Of a stretch of DNA of 64,000 nucleotides, positions 54,105 through 62,238 are shown piece by piece. Under the pieces are notes generated by a model. That model was given only the letters and a program-made list of their open reading frames with translations, was not told the origin of the DNA and did not search any database. This DNA is from Clostridiales bacterium. GTDB taxonomy: Bacteria; Bacillota; Clostridia; Oscillospirales; Oscillospiraceae. Position 1 is the stretch's first letter; every line of letters starts with the position of its first letter. The translations under genes were made by a program, and so were the position numbers. The stretch is from NCBI GenBank assembly GCA_012838665.1, contig DUOX01000023.1, positions 1 through 64,000 on the forward strand. The letters are read 5' to 3'.

Positions 54105-55025
54105 GTGGAACTGAAAAGTTTTGCGGAAATGCTGGCCCTGTCAGGAAGCGGAGTCAAGAGGAAAAGCATTATGGCCGTTGCCGGAGCCGGCAAGGCGGCA
54201 GCCATAGACGCGGTACTGGAGGCAATAGACGAGGGTGTAGCGGATGCTGTACTAGTTGGCCCGACCGAGGATATTAAGCAGCTTTTGCGTGAACGAGGCA
54301 GAAATGTTTCAGACTTTAACATAGTGGAAACATTGCCTGGACAAACTCCGGCGGACACCGCCGTGGAAATCATCAAACAGGGCGAGGCCGACTTTCTTAT
54401 GAAAGGCTCGGTGGAAACCTCGGAATTGATGCGTCCGGTAGTAAAGAGAGAAAACGGGCTCCGCACCGGCCGCACAATTTCCCACGTAGCGTTTTACCAT
54501 TTACCGTTTTACCACAAGCTAATCATTACCACCGACGGCGGCGTATGCGCCTATCCGGACCTGAACAAGAAGCGTGACATACTCCTTAACGCAGTTGAAA
54601 CGCTACATACACTTGGCTATGAAACTCCAAAAGTAGCTGTTCTGGCCTGCAAGGAAACAGTTGACAACAATATGATAGAGACCCTTGACGCTTATGAGCT
54701 GAAGCAAATGTGCGAACGCGGCGAGCTGGGCAACTGCTTTGTGGAGGGCCCCATCTCCTACGACCTGGCCATGAGCGCGGATCGTGCCAAGCTGAAAAAG
54801 TATGCTTGCCCACATTCTGGCAACTTTGACGTATTCCTTTTGCCCAACATACACGCCGGCAATATACTCGGCAAGTGCTGGGAACTGATGCCGGGTGTTG
54901 AGATGGCAAGCTATGTTGCCGGCGCAAGAATACCCATCGTACTTACATCCCGTGCCGCACCGGCCGAGGAACGCATAAGATGCGTTACACTGGCTGGTAT
55001 TGTTGCAAGCGGAAAGGAAGGCTAA
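54105..55025 (+). CDS. ptb: Phosphate butyryltransferase / acetyltransferase family
   Basis: A 306-residue enzyme of the Pta/Ptb family: MAVAGAGKAAAIDAVLEAID, VGPTEDIKQLL, ADFLMKGSVETSELMRPVV and the final LTSRAAPAEERIRC. It converts an acyl-CoA, most likely butyryl-CoA, to acyl phosphate for the butyrate kinase at 42827. The start is GTG at 54105, seven bases after AAGGAGTG; an ATG two bases earlier is out of frame. It opens the third catabolic operon. Confidence 0.88.
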   Translation: MELKSFAEMLALSGSGVKRKSIMAVAGAGKAAAIDAVLEAIDEGVADAVLVGPTEDIKQLLRERGRNVSDFNIVETLPGQTPADTAVEIIKQGEADFLMKGSVETSELMRPVVKRENGLRTGRTISHVAFYHLPFYHKLIITTDGGVCAYPDLNKKRDILLNAVETLHTLGYETPKVAVLACKETVDNNMIETLDAYELKQMCERGELGNCFVEGPISYDLAMSADRAKLKKYACPHSGNFDVFLLPNIHAGNILGKCWELMPGVEMASYVAGARIPIVLTSRAAPAEERIRCVTLAGIVASGKEG

Positions 55026-55088
55026 GCTCAAAGCGGAATACCGCGCTGTGAGCCGCCCTGCACTTGTGTATGTTGAACCATAGACAGC

Positions 55089-55117
55089 GGAGCTGTTATC
55101 GCGCCGATAGCAGCTCC
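55089..55117 (+). other. Intercistronic hairpin after ptb
   Basis: GGAGCTG and CAGCTCC with inner TATC/GATA around GCGCC form a stem with one mismatch. No T-run follows, so it probably shapes mRNA stability between ptb and the Fe-S subunit gene. Confidence 0.5.
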
Positions 55118-55176
55118 CGCAGCCATAGCTCAACTCAAACTGCGGGCAATGAATTGAGAATCGAAGGAGAATTCTT

Positions 55177-55503
55177 ATGAGTAAACGCGCAATGCTTATA
55201 GATGTTTATTATTGTACCGGATGCCATTCATGCGAGGTTGCCTGCCAGCAGGAAAACGGATATGAGGCAAAACAGTTTGGCATTTTAGTAACCGAACATA
55301 TTTTGAACAAAAAGAATGGACTTACCATTGACTACGTCCCATACATGACCGATTTGTGTAACTTCTGCGCGGCAAGAGTTGCGGACGGCGGAAAGCCCTC
55401 TTGCGTAAAGCACTGCCAGGCAAGATGTATTACTTACGGAACATTAGAGGAAGTCATGGAAGAGGCAAAAAACTGCAAAAAGCCCATGATTTTTGTTAAA
55501 TGA
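55177..55503 (+). CDS. Two-cluster Fe-S subunit of a Mo/W oxidoreductase
   Basis: A 108-residue electron carrier with CTGCHSCEVAC near the N-terminus and CNFC then CVKHC later. These are motifs I and IV of the four-cluster DmsB fold, which cross-ligate two [4Fe-4S] clusters; the two middle motifs are absent. The stop overlaps the longer frame of the next gene, and the ribosome site of the molybdenum subunit follows at once. It is thus the small partner of the enzyme at 55518. No signal peptide, so cytoplasmic. Confidence 0.87.
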   Translation: MSKRAMLIDVYYCTGCHSCEVACQQENGYEAKQFGILVTEHILNKKNGLTIDYVPYMTDLCNFCAARVADGGKPSCVKHCQARCITYGTLEEVMEEAKNCKKPMIFVK

Positions 55504-55517
55504 TTTGGAGGAAGCAA

Positions 55518-57848
55518 ATGGGATACAAAGACGATGTTAAAATAGTCAGAACCGGCGCATGGTCCGGCGGTCCTGGATGTCACGGCGGTTGCGGCGTTGA
55601 GCTGCACATTAAAGACGGCAAGCTGATAAAAGTTGAAGGCGATGAGAGCCATCCCTTTATGCAGGGACGGCTTTGCCCCAGGGCCTTGGCGTTAACTCAA
55701 TATGCCTACCACCCCAACCGTTTGCAGCGTCCTCTGAAAAGAGTCGGTGCGAGGGGCGAGGGGAAATGGGCGGAAATTTCCTGGGAAGAGGCGCTTGACG
55801 AAGTCGAGTACAACATGAACAAGATAAGGAAGGAATATGGCCCCGAGGCCATGGTGTTCGGCCAGGGTACAGGCCGTGACGCCGGCGGCTCCCTCATATT
55901 CCTTGCCTATGCCTACGGAAGCCCCAACTGGACTCTGTTTGGGCTTTCCGGCATTTCCTGTTTCACACCCCGTCTCGCGGGCATGCATATGGTTTGCGGA
56001 GACATAGTTTTCGAGGATGCTGCCCAGTTCTCGCCCCTGCGCTATGACGATCCGGATTTCGTAGTACCGGAATTAATGATAGTATGGGCCCGCGGTATGC
56101 GCGGAAGCCAGTGCGCAGACCACTATTTCACCAGCCACTGGGTAATCGACCTTATGAAGCGCGGCACCAAGATTATTTGCATTGACCCGCGTATGTCATG
56201 GACGGCTACACGCTCTGAAAAGTGGCTGCGTCCCCGTCCCGGCACCGACGGCGCTCTTGCTCTTGGTTTCCTGCATGTGATTATCAACGAAGGACTGTAT
56301 GACAAGGAATTCGTCGAAAAGTGGTGCCATGGCTTTGACGAATTAAAGAAGCGTGTTCAGGAATATCCCCCCGAGCGCGTTGAGGAAATCACATGGGTTC
56401 CCAAAGAGGACATCGTTCAGGTCGCACGCATGTATGCCAAGGCAAAGCCCGCATCCATCCGTTTCGGACAGCCCCTTGACTGCAACGCAAACTCCATCGG
56501 AACCATGCAGGCTTTAAATGCCCTTTGGGCAATTACCGGCAACCTGGATGTTCCCGGCGGAAATGTAATCGCCAGGCCTCCCTACGGAGTCACCATCTAC
56601 CCCTATTCCACCCATGAGGTTGTCCAGCTTTACGGACAGGAATTTGTGGATAACATGAACAAGAGAAGAATCGGCGCGGACAAGTTCCCGTTGGTTAAGA
56701 ACTTCCGTTCATGGGCGCTTTCCGACAGCGTCATCGAGCAGATGGAAACAGGGAATCCATATCCCATTAAGGGCCTGTATCTGTATACCAATAACTTCCT
56801 GGCCTGCACCGCGCAGGACCCCAAACGCCACTACGAGGCAGTCAGAAAGCTGGACTTCAACGTAGTCGCGGACATATTTATGACTCCTACCGCACAGGCC
56901 ATAGCGGATATCGTGCTTCCGGGAACCACCTTTGCCGAAAAGGATTCCGTATTCACCACCGGAATACCCCTCAACGCCATACGCAAGCACATACAGGTGG
57001 GCGAATGCAGAAGCCATTGGGACGTCGCATTCGAGCTTGCAAAGCGCTTTAACCCGTCGTCGGTGCCCTGGAACAACCTTAACGAGCTGTTTACCGAGCG
57101 TATTGGCAACAGCGGCCTGACCTACGATGAGCTTTCCAAAAAGGTTTGGGAGCTTGCCCCGAAGGATCACCCCTCCGGCACCTGCGGTTACAGAAGGCAT
57201 GAAAAGGGTCTCCTGCGTCCCGACGGAAAGCCCGGTTTCCGCACACCCACCGGCAAGGTGGAGCTGTATTCCACCAGCTTGGAATCCTACGGGCTTGACC
57301 CCCTGCCCTCCCACATGGAGCCGGTTGAAAGCCCCGTCAGCACACCAGAGATTTACAAGGAATACCCGTTAATCCTTATTACCGGACGCCGTATGCCCAC
57401 CATGTTCCACAGTGAGCACAGGCAGGTTCCCTGGCTGCGCCAGTTTGAGAACGAGCCCATAGTCGAGCTGCACCCCGATACAGCTGCGGAACTGGGACTT
57501 AACGACGGACAATGGGTATGGATTGAAGGCACTATGGGAAGATGCAAGCGCAAGCTGAAGATTACACCCGTAGTACATCCGAAGACCGCAATGGCTCCCC
57601 ACGGCTGGTGGCTGCCCGAGACTGAAGGAGCTGCGCCGAGCTTCTACAGCACCTTTGAGATTAACGTAAACAACCTGATACCCATGGGCAAAAACGGTAC
57701 AGCCGGATACGGCGGCGCGCCAATAAAGACCATGCTGTGCAAAATCTACCCGCTGTCTGAGGGAGATACGATTCCCACTGAAAACACCAAGATGAATCAG
57801 TTGGATTTCACAGATTCTTACGACATTGTAAACGCCCAGGAGGCTTAA
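55518..57848 (+). CDS. Mo/W-bisPGD oxidoreductase, acetylene-hydratase / catechol-dehydroxylase-like
   Basis: A 776-residue DMSO-reductase-family enzyme. The N-terminal cluster motif is C21-x3-C25-x27-C53 (GPGCHGGCGV to RLCPR), lacking the first of the usual four cysteines. The probable metal ligand is the Cys in GISCFTPRLAGM, aligning with the Cys ligand of acetylene hydratase. Stretches such as LYDKEFVEKWCHGFDELK, MTPTAQAIADIVLPG and TPTGKVELYSTSLESYG also match that enzyme. Characterised relatives hydrate acetylene or remove hydroxyls from catechols. Reductive dehydroxylation or a similar ring reaction is the best guess. No Tat signal. ATG 55518 follows TTTGGAGGAAGCAA. Confidence 0.83.
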   Translation: MGYKDDVKIVRTGAWSGGPGCHGGCGVELHIKDGKLIKVEGDESHPFMQGRLCPRALALTQYAYHPNRLQRPLKRVGARGEGKWAEISWEEALDEVEYNMNKIRKEYGPEAMVFGQGTGRDAGGSLIFLAYAYGSPNWTLFGLSGISCFTPRLAGMHMVCGDIVFEDAAQFSPLRYDDPDFVVPELMIVWARGMRGSQCADHYFTSHWVIDLMKRGTKIICIDPRMSWTATRSEKWLRPRPGTDGALALGFLHVIINEGLYDKEFVEKWCHGFDELKKRVQEYPPERVEEITWVPKEDIVQVARMYAKAKPASIRFGQPLDCNANSIGTMQALNALWAITGNLDVPGGNVIARPPYGVTIYPYSTHEVVQLYGQEFVDNMNKRRIGADKFPLVKNFRSWALSDSVIEQMETGNPYPIKGLYLYTNNFLACTAQDPKRHYEAVRKLDFNVVADIFMTPTAQAIADIVLPGTTFAEKDSVFTTGIPLNAIRKHIQVGECRSHWDVAFELAKRFNPSSVPWNNLNELFTERIGNSGLTYDELSKKVWELAPKDHPSGTCGYRRHEKGLLRPDGKPGFRTPTGKVELYSTSLESYGLDPLPSHMEPVESPVSTPEIYKEYPLILITGRRMPTMFHSEHRQVPWLRQFENEPIVELHPDTAAELGLNDGQWVWIEGTMGRCKRKLKITPVVHPKTAMAPHGWWLPETEGAAPSFYSTFEINVNNLIPMGKNGTAGYGGAPIKTMLCKIYPLSEGDTIPTENTKMNQLDFTDSYDIVNAQEA

Positions 57849-57882
57849 TAAAGGCCATTATTTAGAATTTGAGGTAATGCTT

Positions 57883-58611
57883 ATGTCTGGAAAAGTAAAC
57901 GAATTTTTGGAGCTTCTCGGCAGCTTTGACGTGGTTGACCTTACCCACACCATGGAAAACAATATGCCGACGTTCCCAAGCCATACCAAGTTCTTCCTCA
58001 ACAAGTGGATAAGCCCGGGAGATCCGGCGCTCTTGAACGTAATGATTATGGGCGACCATACCGGCACACACTTTGACACTCCTGCCCATTTCCTGCATGA
58101 CGAAAGCGACCCCGTAAGAAGGTTCTGCCATGAAATAGAGCCTTTTGAACTGACGGGACGTGCGGTGAAGCTCACCTTTGGTCCATTCCAAGCGGAAAAC
58201 TGCACAATCAGCGCTCAGGACATAAAGGACTGGGAGGCCAAAAATGTGGAAATCCGCGAGGGCGACATTGTGCTTATAGACTACCAGTGGGCACATAAAT
58301 GGGCGCTTGTAACCGAAAACAACGACTTTATGGACAAATGGCCCGGCATTGACGAGAGCGCCGCGGATTATCTGCTGGAGAAGAAGATTCGGGTTATCGG
58401 CACGGATTGCGCCAGCGTAGACTCCGCCGATGGGGACGGCTTTAAATTCCCCGCCCACCTGAAGCTGCTGGTCAGGGGAGTGCTGATGATTGAAAATCTC
58501 AAGAACCTGTCTTCGCTTCCCACAGAATTTATCTTTATGGGCATGCCCCTGAAGATAAAGAATGCCGGCGGTTCACCCATTAGAGCGGTTGCCCTTATCC
58601 CCAAAAACTGA
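57883..58611 (+). CDS. Cyclase-family metal hydrolase 1
   Basis: A 242-residue protein of the cyclase / kynurenine-formamidase-like family. The metal signature is GDHTGTHFDTPAHF, with DLTHTM near the start and GTDCASVD later. Family members hydrolyse amides, lactones or cyclic diketones with Mn2+ or Zn2+. It lies 34 bases after the molybdenum enzyme. ATG 57883 is preferred for its GAGG spacing, although an ATG two codons earlier is possible. It differs clearly from the two copies downstream. Confidence 0.85.
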   Translation: MSGKVNEFLELLGSFDVVDLTHTMENNMPTFPSHTKFFLNKWISPGDPALLNVMIMGDHTGTHFDTPAHFLHDESDPVRRFCHEIEPFELTGRAVKLTFGPFQAENCTISAQDIKDWEAKNVEIREGDIVLIDYQWAHKWALVTENNDFMDKWPGIDESAADYLLEKKIRVIGTDCASVDSADGDGFKFPAHLKLLVRGVLMIENLKNLSSLPTEFIFMGMPLKIKNAGGSPIRAVALIPKN

Positions 58612-58717
58612 ACTGTCCAATGTTTTTCAATTAATACCGGCATTTCCTGATTGGGCCGAAGAGGAGTATTGTTCTGGCAGGACTTTTTGCCGGACTCAAT
58701 CTTGCGGAGGTCTTGCA

Positions 58718-59611
58718 ATGACTATTCAGAGTATGGAATATATCATAGCTCTGTCAAAAATGCTCAATTTCACAAAGGCGGCCGCGGCCATGCGGACGAC
58801 GCAGCCGGCCTTTAGCAGGGTTATATCTTCAGCCGAGGAGGAACTGGGCGTAGTTCTGTTTGAACGCTCCAGAAGGCATGTACGCCTTACGCCCGCCGGA
58901 GAAGCTATGATTCCCCAGCTTGAACGTGCCCTAAAGTGCTATGCCGAGGGGCTGAGGCAGGCAAAGGACGTTTCCGTTACATACGCCGGAGAGCTGAAGG
59001 TAGGATACATTCCAGACACTATCAATCAGGATATCCGTTTGCTGGTGGAGAGGTTTTCGGAACGAAACCGACAGGTAAAAGTATCTCTGTTTGAGACGCA
59101 CTACTACGAACTTCAAAATCAGTTGCTGAGCGAAGAGTTGGACATTGTTATCTATACCAGCATGCAGTCCACTTTCCCCGAGGAATTGGACTACTACCCG
59201 TTGTTTGAGACGCCGCTGTGCGCCATAATGCACGAATCCCACCCCCTTGCCTCATGCAGCTCGATTTCGCCTCTTGAGCTGCGGGATGAGCCTTTTATCG
59301 TGTTGGAGCATGACGCGACCATGTCGGGCAGCTGGAGTTTTGTCCATCTCTTTGCCAGCGAGTATGGTTTTTCTCCCTGGATTGTTTGCCAGACCTCAAT
59401 GCTTTCAAGCGCGCTGCTTCAGGTTTCCTGCAATAAGGGAATCTGCATCGCGTCGCAGTTTGCGGGGCATCTGGCGCCGGAGAACGTAAAGATAATTCCC
59501 ATAAGCGGCAGCAGCAACTGCATCCGTTATGCCATCTGGCGGCGGAACAATCAGGAGCCTGCCCTTAGGGGCTTTGTTTACTGTGTCAAATCCAGTTTTG
59601 GCAATAACTAA
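58718..59611 (+). CDS. LysR-family transcriptional regulator
   Basis: A 297-residue LysR protein. The HTH reads MEYIIALSKMLNFTKAAAAM followed by TQPAFSRVISSAEEELG, then the usual substrate-binding domain (LKVGYIPDTINQDI). The frame is open further upstream, but ATG 58718 with GCGGAGGTCTTGCA gives the standard N-terminus. It is embedded among cyclase genes and transcribed with them rather than divergently. It probably senses an aromatic or ring-opened intermediate of this module. Confidence 0.9.
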   Translation: MTIQSMEYIIALSKMLNFTKAAAAMRTTQPAFSRVISSAEEELGVVLFERSRRHVRLTPAGEAMIPQLERALKCYAEGLRQAKDVSVTYAGELKVGYIPDTINQDIRLLVERFSERNRQVKVSLFETHYYELQNQLLSEELDIVIYTSMQSTFPEELDYYPLFETPLCAIMHESHPLASCSSISPLELRDEPFIVLEHDATMSGSWSFVHLFASEYGFSPWIVCQTSMLSSALLQVSCNKGICIASQFAGHLAPENVKIIPISGSSNCIRYAIWRRNNQEPALRGFVYCVKSSFGNN

Positions 59612-59658
59612 ATTTTGTTAATCCTAATCTTATAAATAAAGCAAGGAGGCAGAAAAAT

Positions 59659-60465
59659 ATGCCATACGTAGTTGATCCATACAGTGGGCTGAGACTGTAC
59701 GAGCTAAGTCATGTTTGGAACAGTGAAGCACCGTCTTACCCCGGTCAAGCGGACGTAATAATGAGGCGTGGAGTAAAACATGCGGAGCACGGTGTTTTAG
59801 CTTGGAGAATAAGCACCTCACTGCATACGGGAACCCACATGAACGCCCCTCTGCACATGGTGCAGCGCGGCGCGGACCTGGCATCAATCCCCGTGGAAAG
59901 GCTGTTCGGCAACGGTGTTGTTCTTGACATTCCCAAGGGAAGCTTTGAGACAATCACTGCCGAAGACTTGGAGAATGCACAGCCCGTTAAGGAGGGTGAC
60001 ATCGTTGTTATTAACACCGGATGGCACCACAAGTATTCCGATTCTCTGGAGTACTACGGAGAGGCTCCCGGTCTGACCGAGTGCGCGGCACAGTGGCTAA
60101 TCGACAAGAAGGTAAAGATTGTTGCGGTTGACACGCCTTTCGTTGATTGCCCGCTCGCAACCTCTATGGGGCCCCACCGCGGCGGACCCCAAATGAAGCG
60201 CCTGGCCAAAACCTACGTGGAAAGAACAGGCAAGGATCCCAACGCTGAGCACGGTAAGTGGTATATTGCCCACAAGCTGCTGGCCGCTGCCGGAATACCC
60301 ACAATTGAACAGGTCGGCGGAGACGTGGACGAGCTTTCCGGAAAGCGCGCTACATTTGCGGCACTGCCCTGGAAGTTTGCACATGGCGACGCTTGTCAGA
60401 TTCGCTTCGTGGCCATGACAGACCCCGAAGGCAAGGTTCGCATTGACAGTGGTAAGGAGGCATAA
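59659..60465 (+). CDS. Cyclase-family metal hydrolase 2
   Basis: A 268-residue paralogue of the cyclase family. The signature is SLHTGTHMNAPLHM, with Asn where the motif has Asp. It ends two bases before the next cyclase gene and aligns with it along its full length (INTGxHHK, and GIPxIExVGG). The Asn substitution could change metal binding or turn the pair into a heteromer with one fully equipped subunit. ATG follows AAGGAGGCAGAAAAAT. Confidence 0.82.
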   Translation: MPYVVDPYSGLRLYELSHVWNSEAPSYPGQADVIMRRGVKHAEHGVLAWRISTSLHTGTHMNAPLHMVQRGADLASIPVERLFGNGVVLDIPKGSFETITAEDLENAQPVKEGDIVVINTGWHHKYSDSLEYYGEAPGLTECAAQWLIDKKVKIVAVDTPFVDCPLATSMGPHRGGPQMKRLAKTYVERTGKDPNAEHGKWYIAHKLLAAAGIPTIEQVGGDVDELSGKRATFAALPWKFAHGDACQIRFVAMTDPEGKVRIDSGKEA

Positions 60466-60467
60466 CA

Positions 60468-61250
60468 ATGGCACTGCAATTTTTTGATTTGTCACACGTT
60501 TTCACTCAGTTTTCTCCTGAGTGGCCATCCAGTCCCAGCATAGATATTGACGTACTTAAGTTCCACGCTAAGGACGGAGTTTACGAGCTCAACTGGGAAG
60601 GCATCATGCACCGCAGCACACATATGGATGCTCCCCTGCATGTTACCGAGAATACTCCGGACATTATGGATTATCCCCTGTGGCGTCTTTGCGGAACCGG
60701 TGTCTGCATCAACGCTCCCAAGGACAAGTGGGGAATCATCACCCCCGAAGATTTGGAAGCCGCCACACCCAAAATCCAGGAGGGCGACATCGTAATCATA
60801 AACACCGGATTCCATCACAAGTTTGCCGATACCGACGAATATTTTGCATACGGCTGCGGAGCAAACGGCGCCGCTGCAAACTGGTTCGTTGAAAAGAAGG
60901 TTAAGATGGTGGGTTACGGCTGCCAGGCCAACGACCATCCCATTGCGACGAAGCTGGTGGATCACGGCCTTGGCCCCACACAACCGCATCTCATTGAAGA
61001 ATACAAGGAATATACCGGACGTGACCCCAAGGAAGACTTTCCCTACTGGGAGGATGCCCACAAGAACCTTATGGTCAAGGGCGGCATTCCCGGCATAGAG
61101 AACGTTGGCGGTCAGCTTGACGATATTACCGGCAAGCGCTGCTTCTTTATGGCCTTCCCCTGGCGCTGGAAGGGCGGAGACGGATGCATAGTCCGCGTTG
61201 TGGCCATCACCGACCCCGATGGCGACTTCCGGTTTGAAACAGGCATGTAA
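60468..61250 (+). CDS. Cyclase-family metal hydrolase 3
   Basis: A 260-residue cyclase-family protein with signature IMHRSTHMDAPLHV; the first His-x-Gly reads His-Arg-Ser. It is the tandem partner of the preceding gene. Hydrolysis of a cyclic ketone or lactone derived from a reduced aromatic ring is the most natural role next to the SDR at 61263. ATG 60468 overlaps the spacing of the upstream stop (TAAGGAGGCATAACA), a classic translational coupling. Confidence 0.82.
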   Translation: MALQFFDLSHVFTQFSPEWPSSPSIDIDVLKFHAKDGVYELNWEGIMHRSTHMDAPLHVTENTPDIMDYPLWRLCGTGVCINAPKDKWGIITPEDLEAATPKIQEGDIVIINTGFHHKFADTDEYFAYGCGANGAAANWFVEKKVKMVGYGCQANDHPIATKLVDHGLGPTQPHLIEEYKEYTGRDPKEDFPYWEDAHKNLMVKGGIPGIENVGGQLDDITGKRCFFMAFPWRWKGGDGCIVRVVAITDPDGDFRFETGM

Positions 61251-61262
61251 GGGGGACTGGTT

Positions 61263-62042
61263 ATGAATTTGTTTGATTTACACGGCAAAACCGCAGTAGT
61301 TGTGGGAGGAGCCGGCGGCTTAGGCCAGGCAATTGCCCAGGGCATTGCCGAGGCCGGCGCAAAAACCATTATTGCAAGCAGAAAAGAAGAATCCCTCAAA
61401 CGCGCACAGGAAGAAATTAAGGCATCTGGCGGCGTGGACGTGGGGTACCTGACAGTTGACGCCACTGATGAAGAGAGCGTTATCCAGCTAGCATCAAAGG
61501 CCGTGGAAGAGCTGGGCAGGGTTGACATCCTGGTTTGCGCCCAGGGCCTTAATAAAAAGTTTCCTGCTGAGGATTTCCCCATGGATACTTTCAGAATGAT
61601 GCTGGATGTAAACGTTGCGGGCGTAATGAACTGCTGCAAGCATTTTGGAAAGCATATGATGCAAAACGGCTACGGCAAGGTAATTATTCTCAGCTCCGTT
61701 CGTGGTAAGATTGCCACAAGAGGGGCAGGCAACGCGGCATACTGCGCCACAAAGGGCGCCGTGGACATGCTGACAAAGCAGCTCGCCAGCGAGTTTGGCC
61801 CCCATGGAATTACCGTAAACGCTATCGGTCCCACGGTTACCGAAACACCCATGATGACTGCTGTAATTGAGCAGCGTGGTGGTGACAAGTACCGTAAGGA
61901 ACAGGCGGCACAGCTGCCTATGCGCCGCATGGCCAAGCCCGAGGATTGCGTGGGCGCTGCCGTGTTCCTTGCAGCTCCGGCTTCCGACTTCTTGACTGGC
62001 AATATTCTTTATCCGGATGGCGGGTTGACCGCAGTAGGATAA
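61263..62042 (+). CDS. Short-chain dehydrogenase 2
   Basis: A 259-residue SDR with cofactor motif GGAGGLGQAIAQG, CAQG, ILSSVRGK and YCATK. It shares QGxNKKF and the YPDGG end with the SDR at 37991, so the two are paralogues with related substrates. It follows cyclase 3 by 12 bases (AAGGGGGACTGGTT ribosome site) and is followed by a terminator. Reduction of a polyhydroxylated ring before hydrolysis by the cyclases is a reasonable reading. Confidence 0.87.
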   Translation: MNLFDLHGKTAVVVGGAGGLGQAIAQGIAEAGAKTIIASRKEESLKRAQEEIKASGGVDVGYLTVDATDEESVIQLASKAVEELGRVDILVCAQGLNKKFPAEDFPMDTFRMMLDVNVAGVMNCCKHFGKHMMQNGYGKVIILSSVRGKIATRGAGNAAYCATKGAVDMLTKQLASEFGPHGITVNAIGPTVTETPMMTAVIEQRGGDKYRKEQAAQLPMRRMAKPEDCVGAAVFLAAPASDFLTGNILYPDGGLTAVG

Positions 62043-62087
62043 TATAAATAGTTCCGAAGGCACGGAGGCAAGTGCATATTAATACGA

Positions 62088-62128
62088 ATGCCTGCCTCAT
62101 AGCTCTATGTATGTGAGGCGGGCATTTT
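62088..62128 (+). terminator. Hairpin terminator after SDR 2
   Basis: ATGCCTGCCTCA pairs with TGAGGCGGGCAT (one G-T wobble), and TTTTGG follows. It separates the cyclase-SDR operon from the last molybdenum gene. Confidence 0.75.
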
Positions 62129-62238
62129 GGTTTATTGAAAACATATGCATGGCTTGTTTTAGCGGCTGTGGTGATGCCAAGCTGGTTTTACGGAAGTACT
62201 TGCCTTTTTTATTATCCTACTGGAAGGGTGTGACACAT

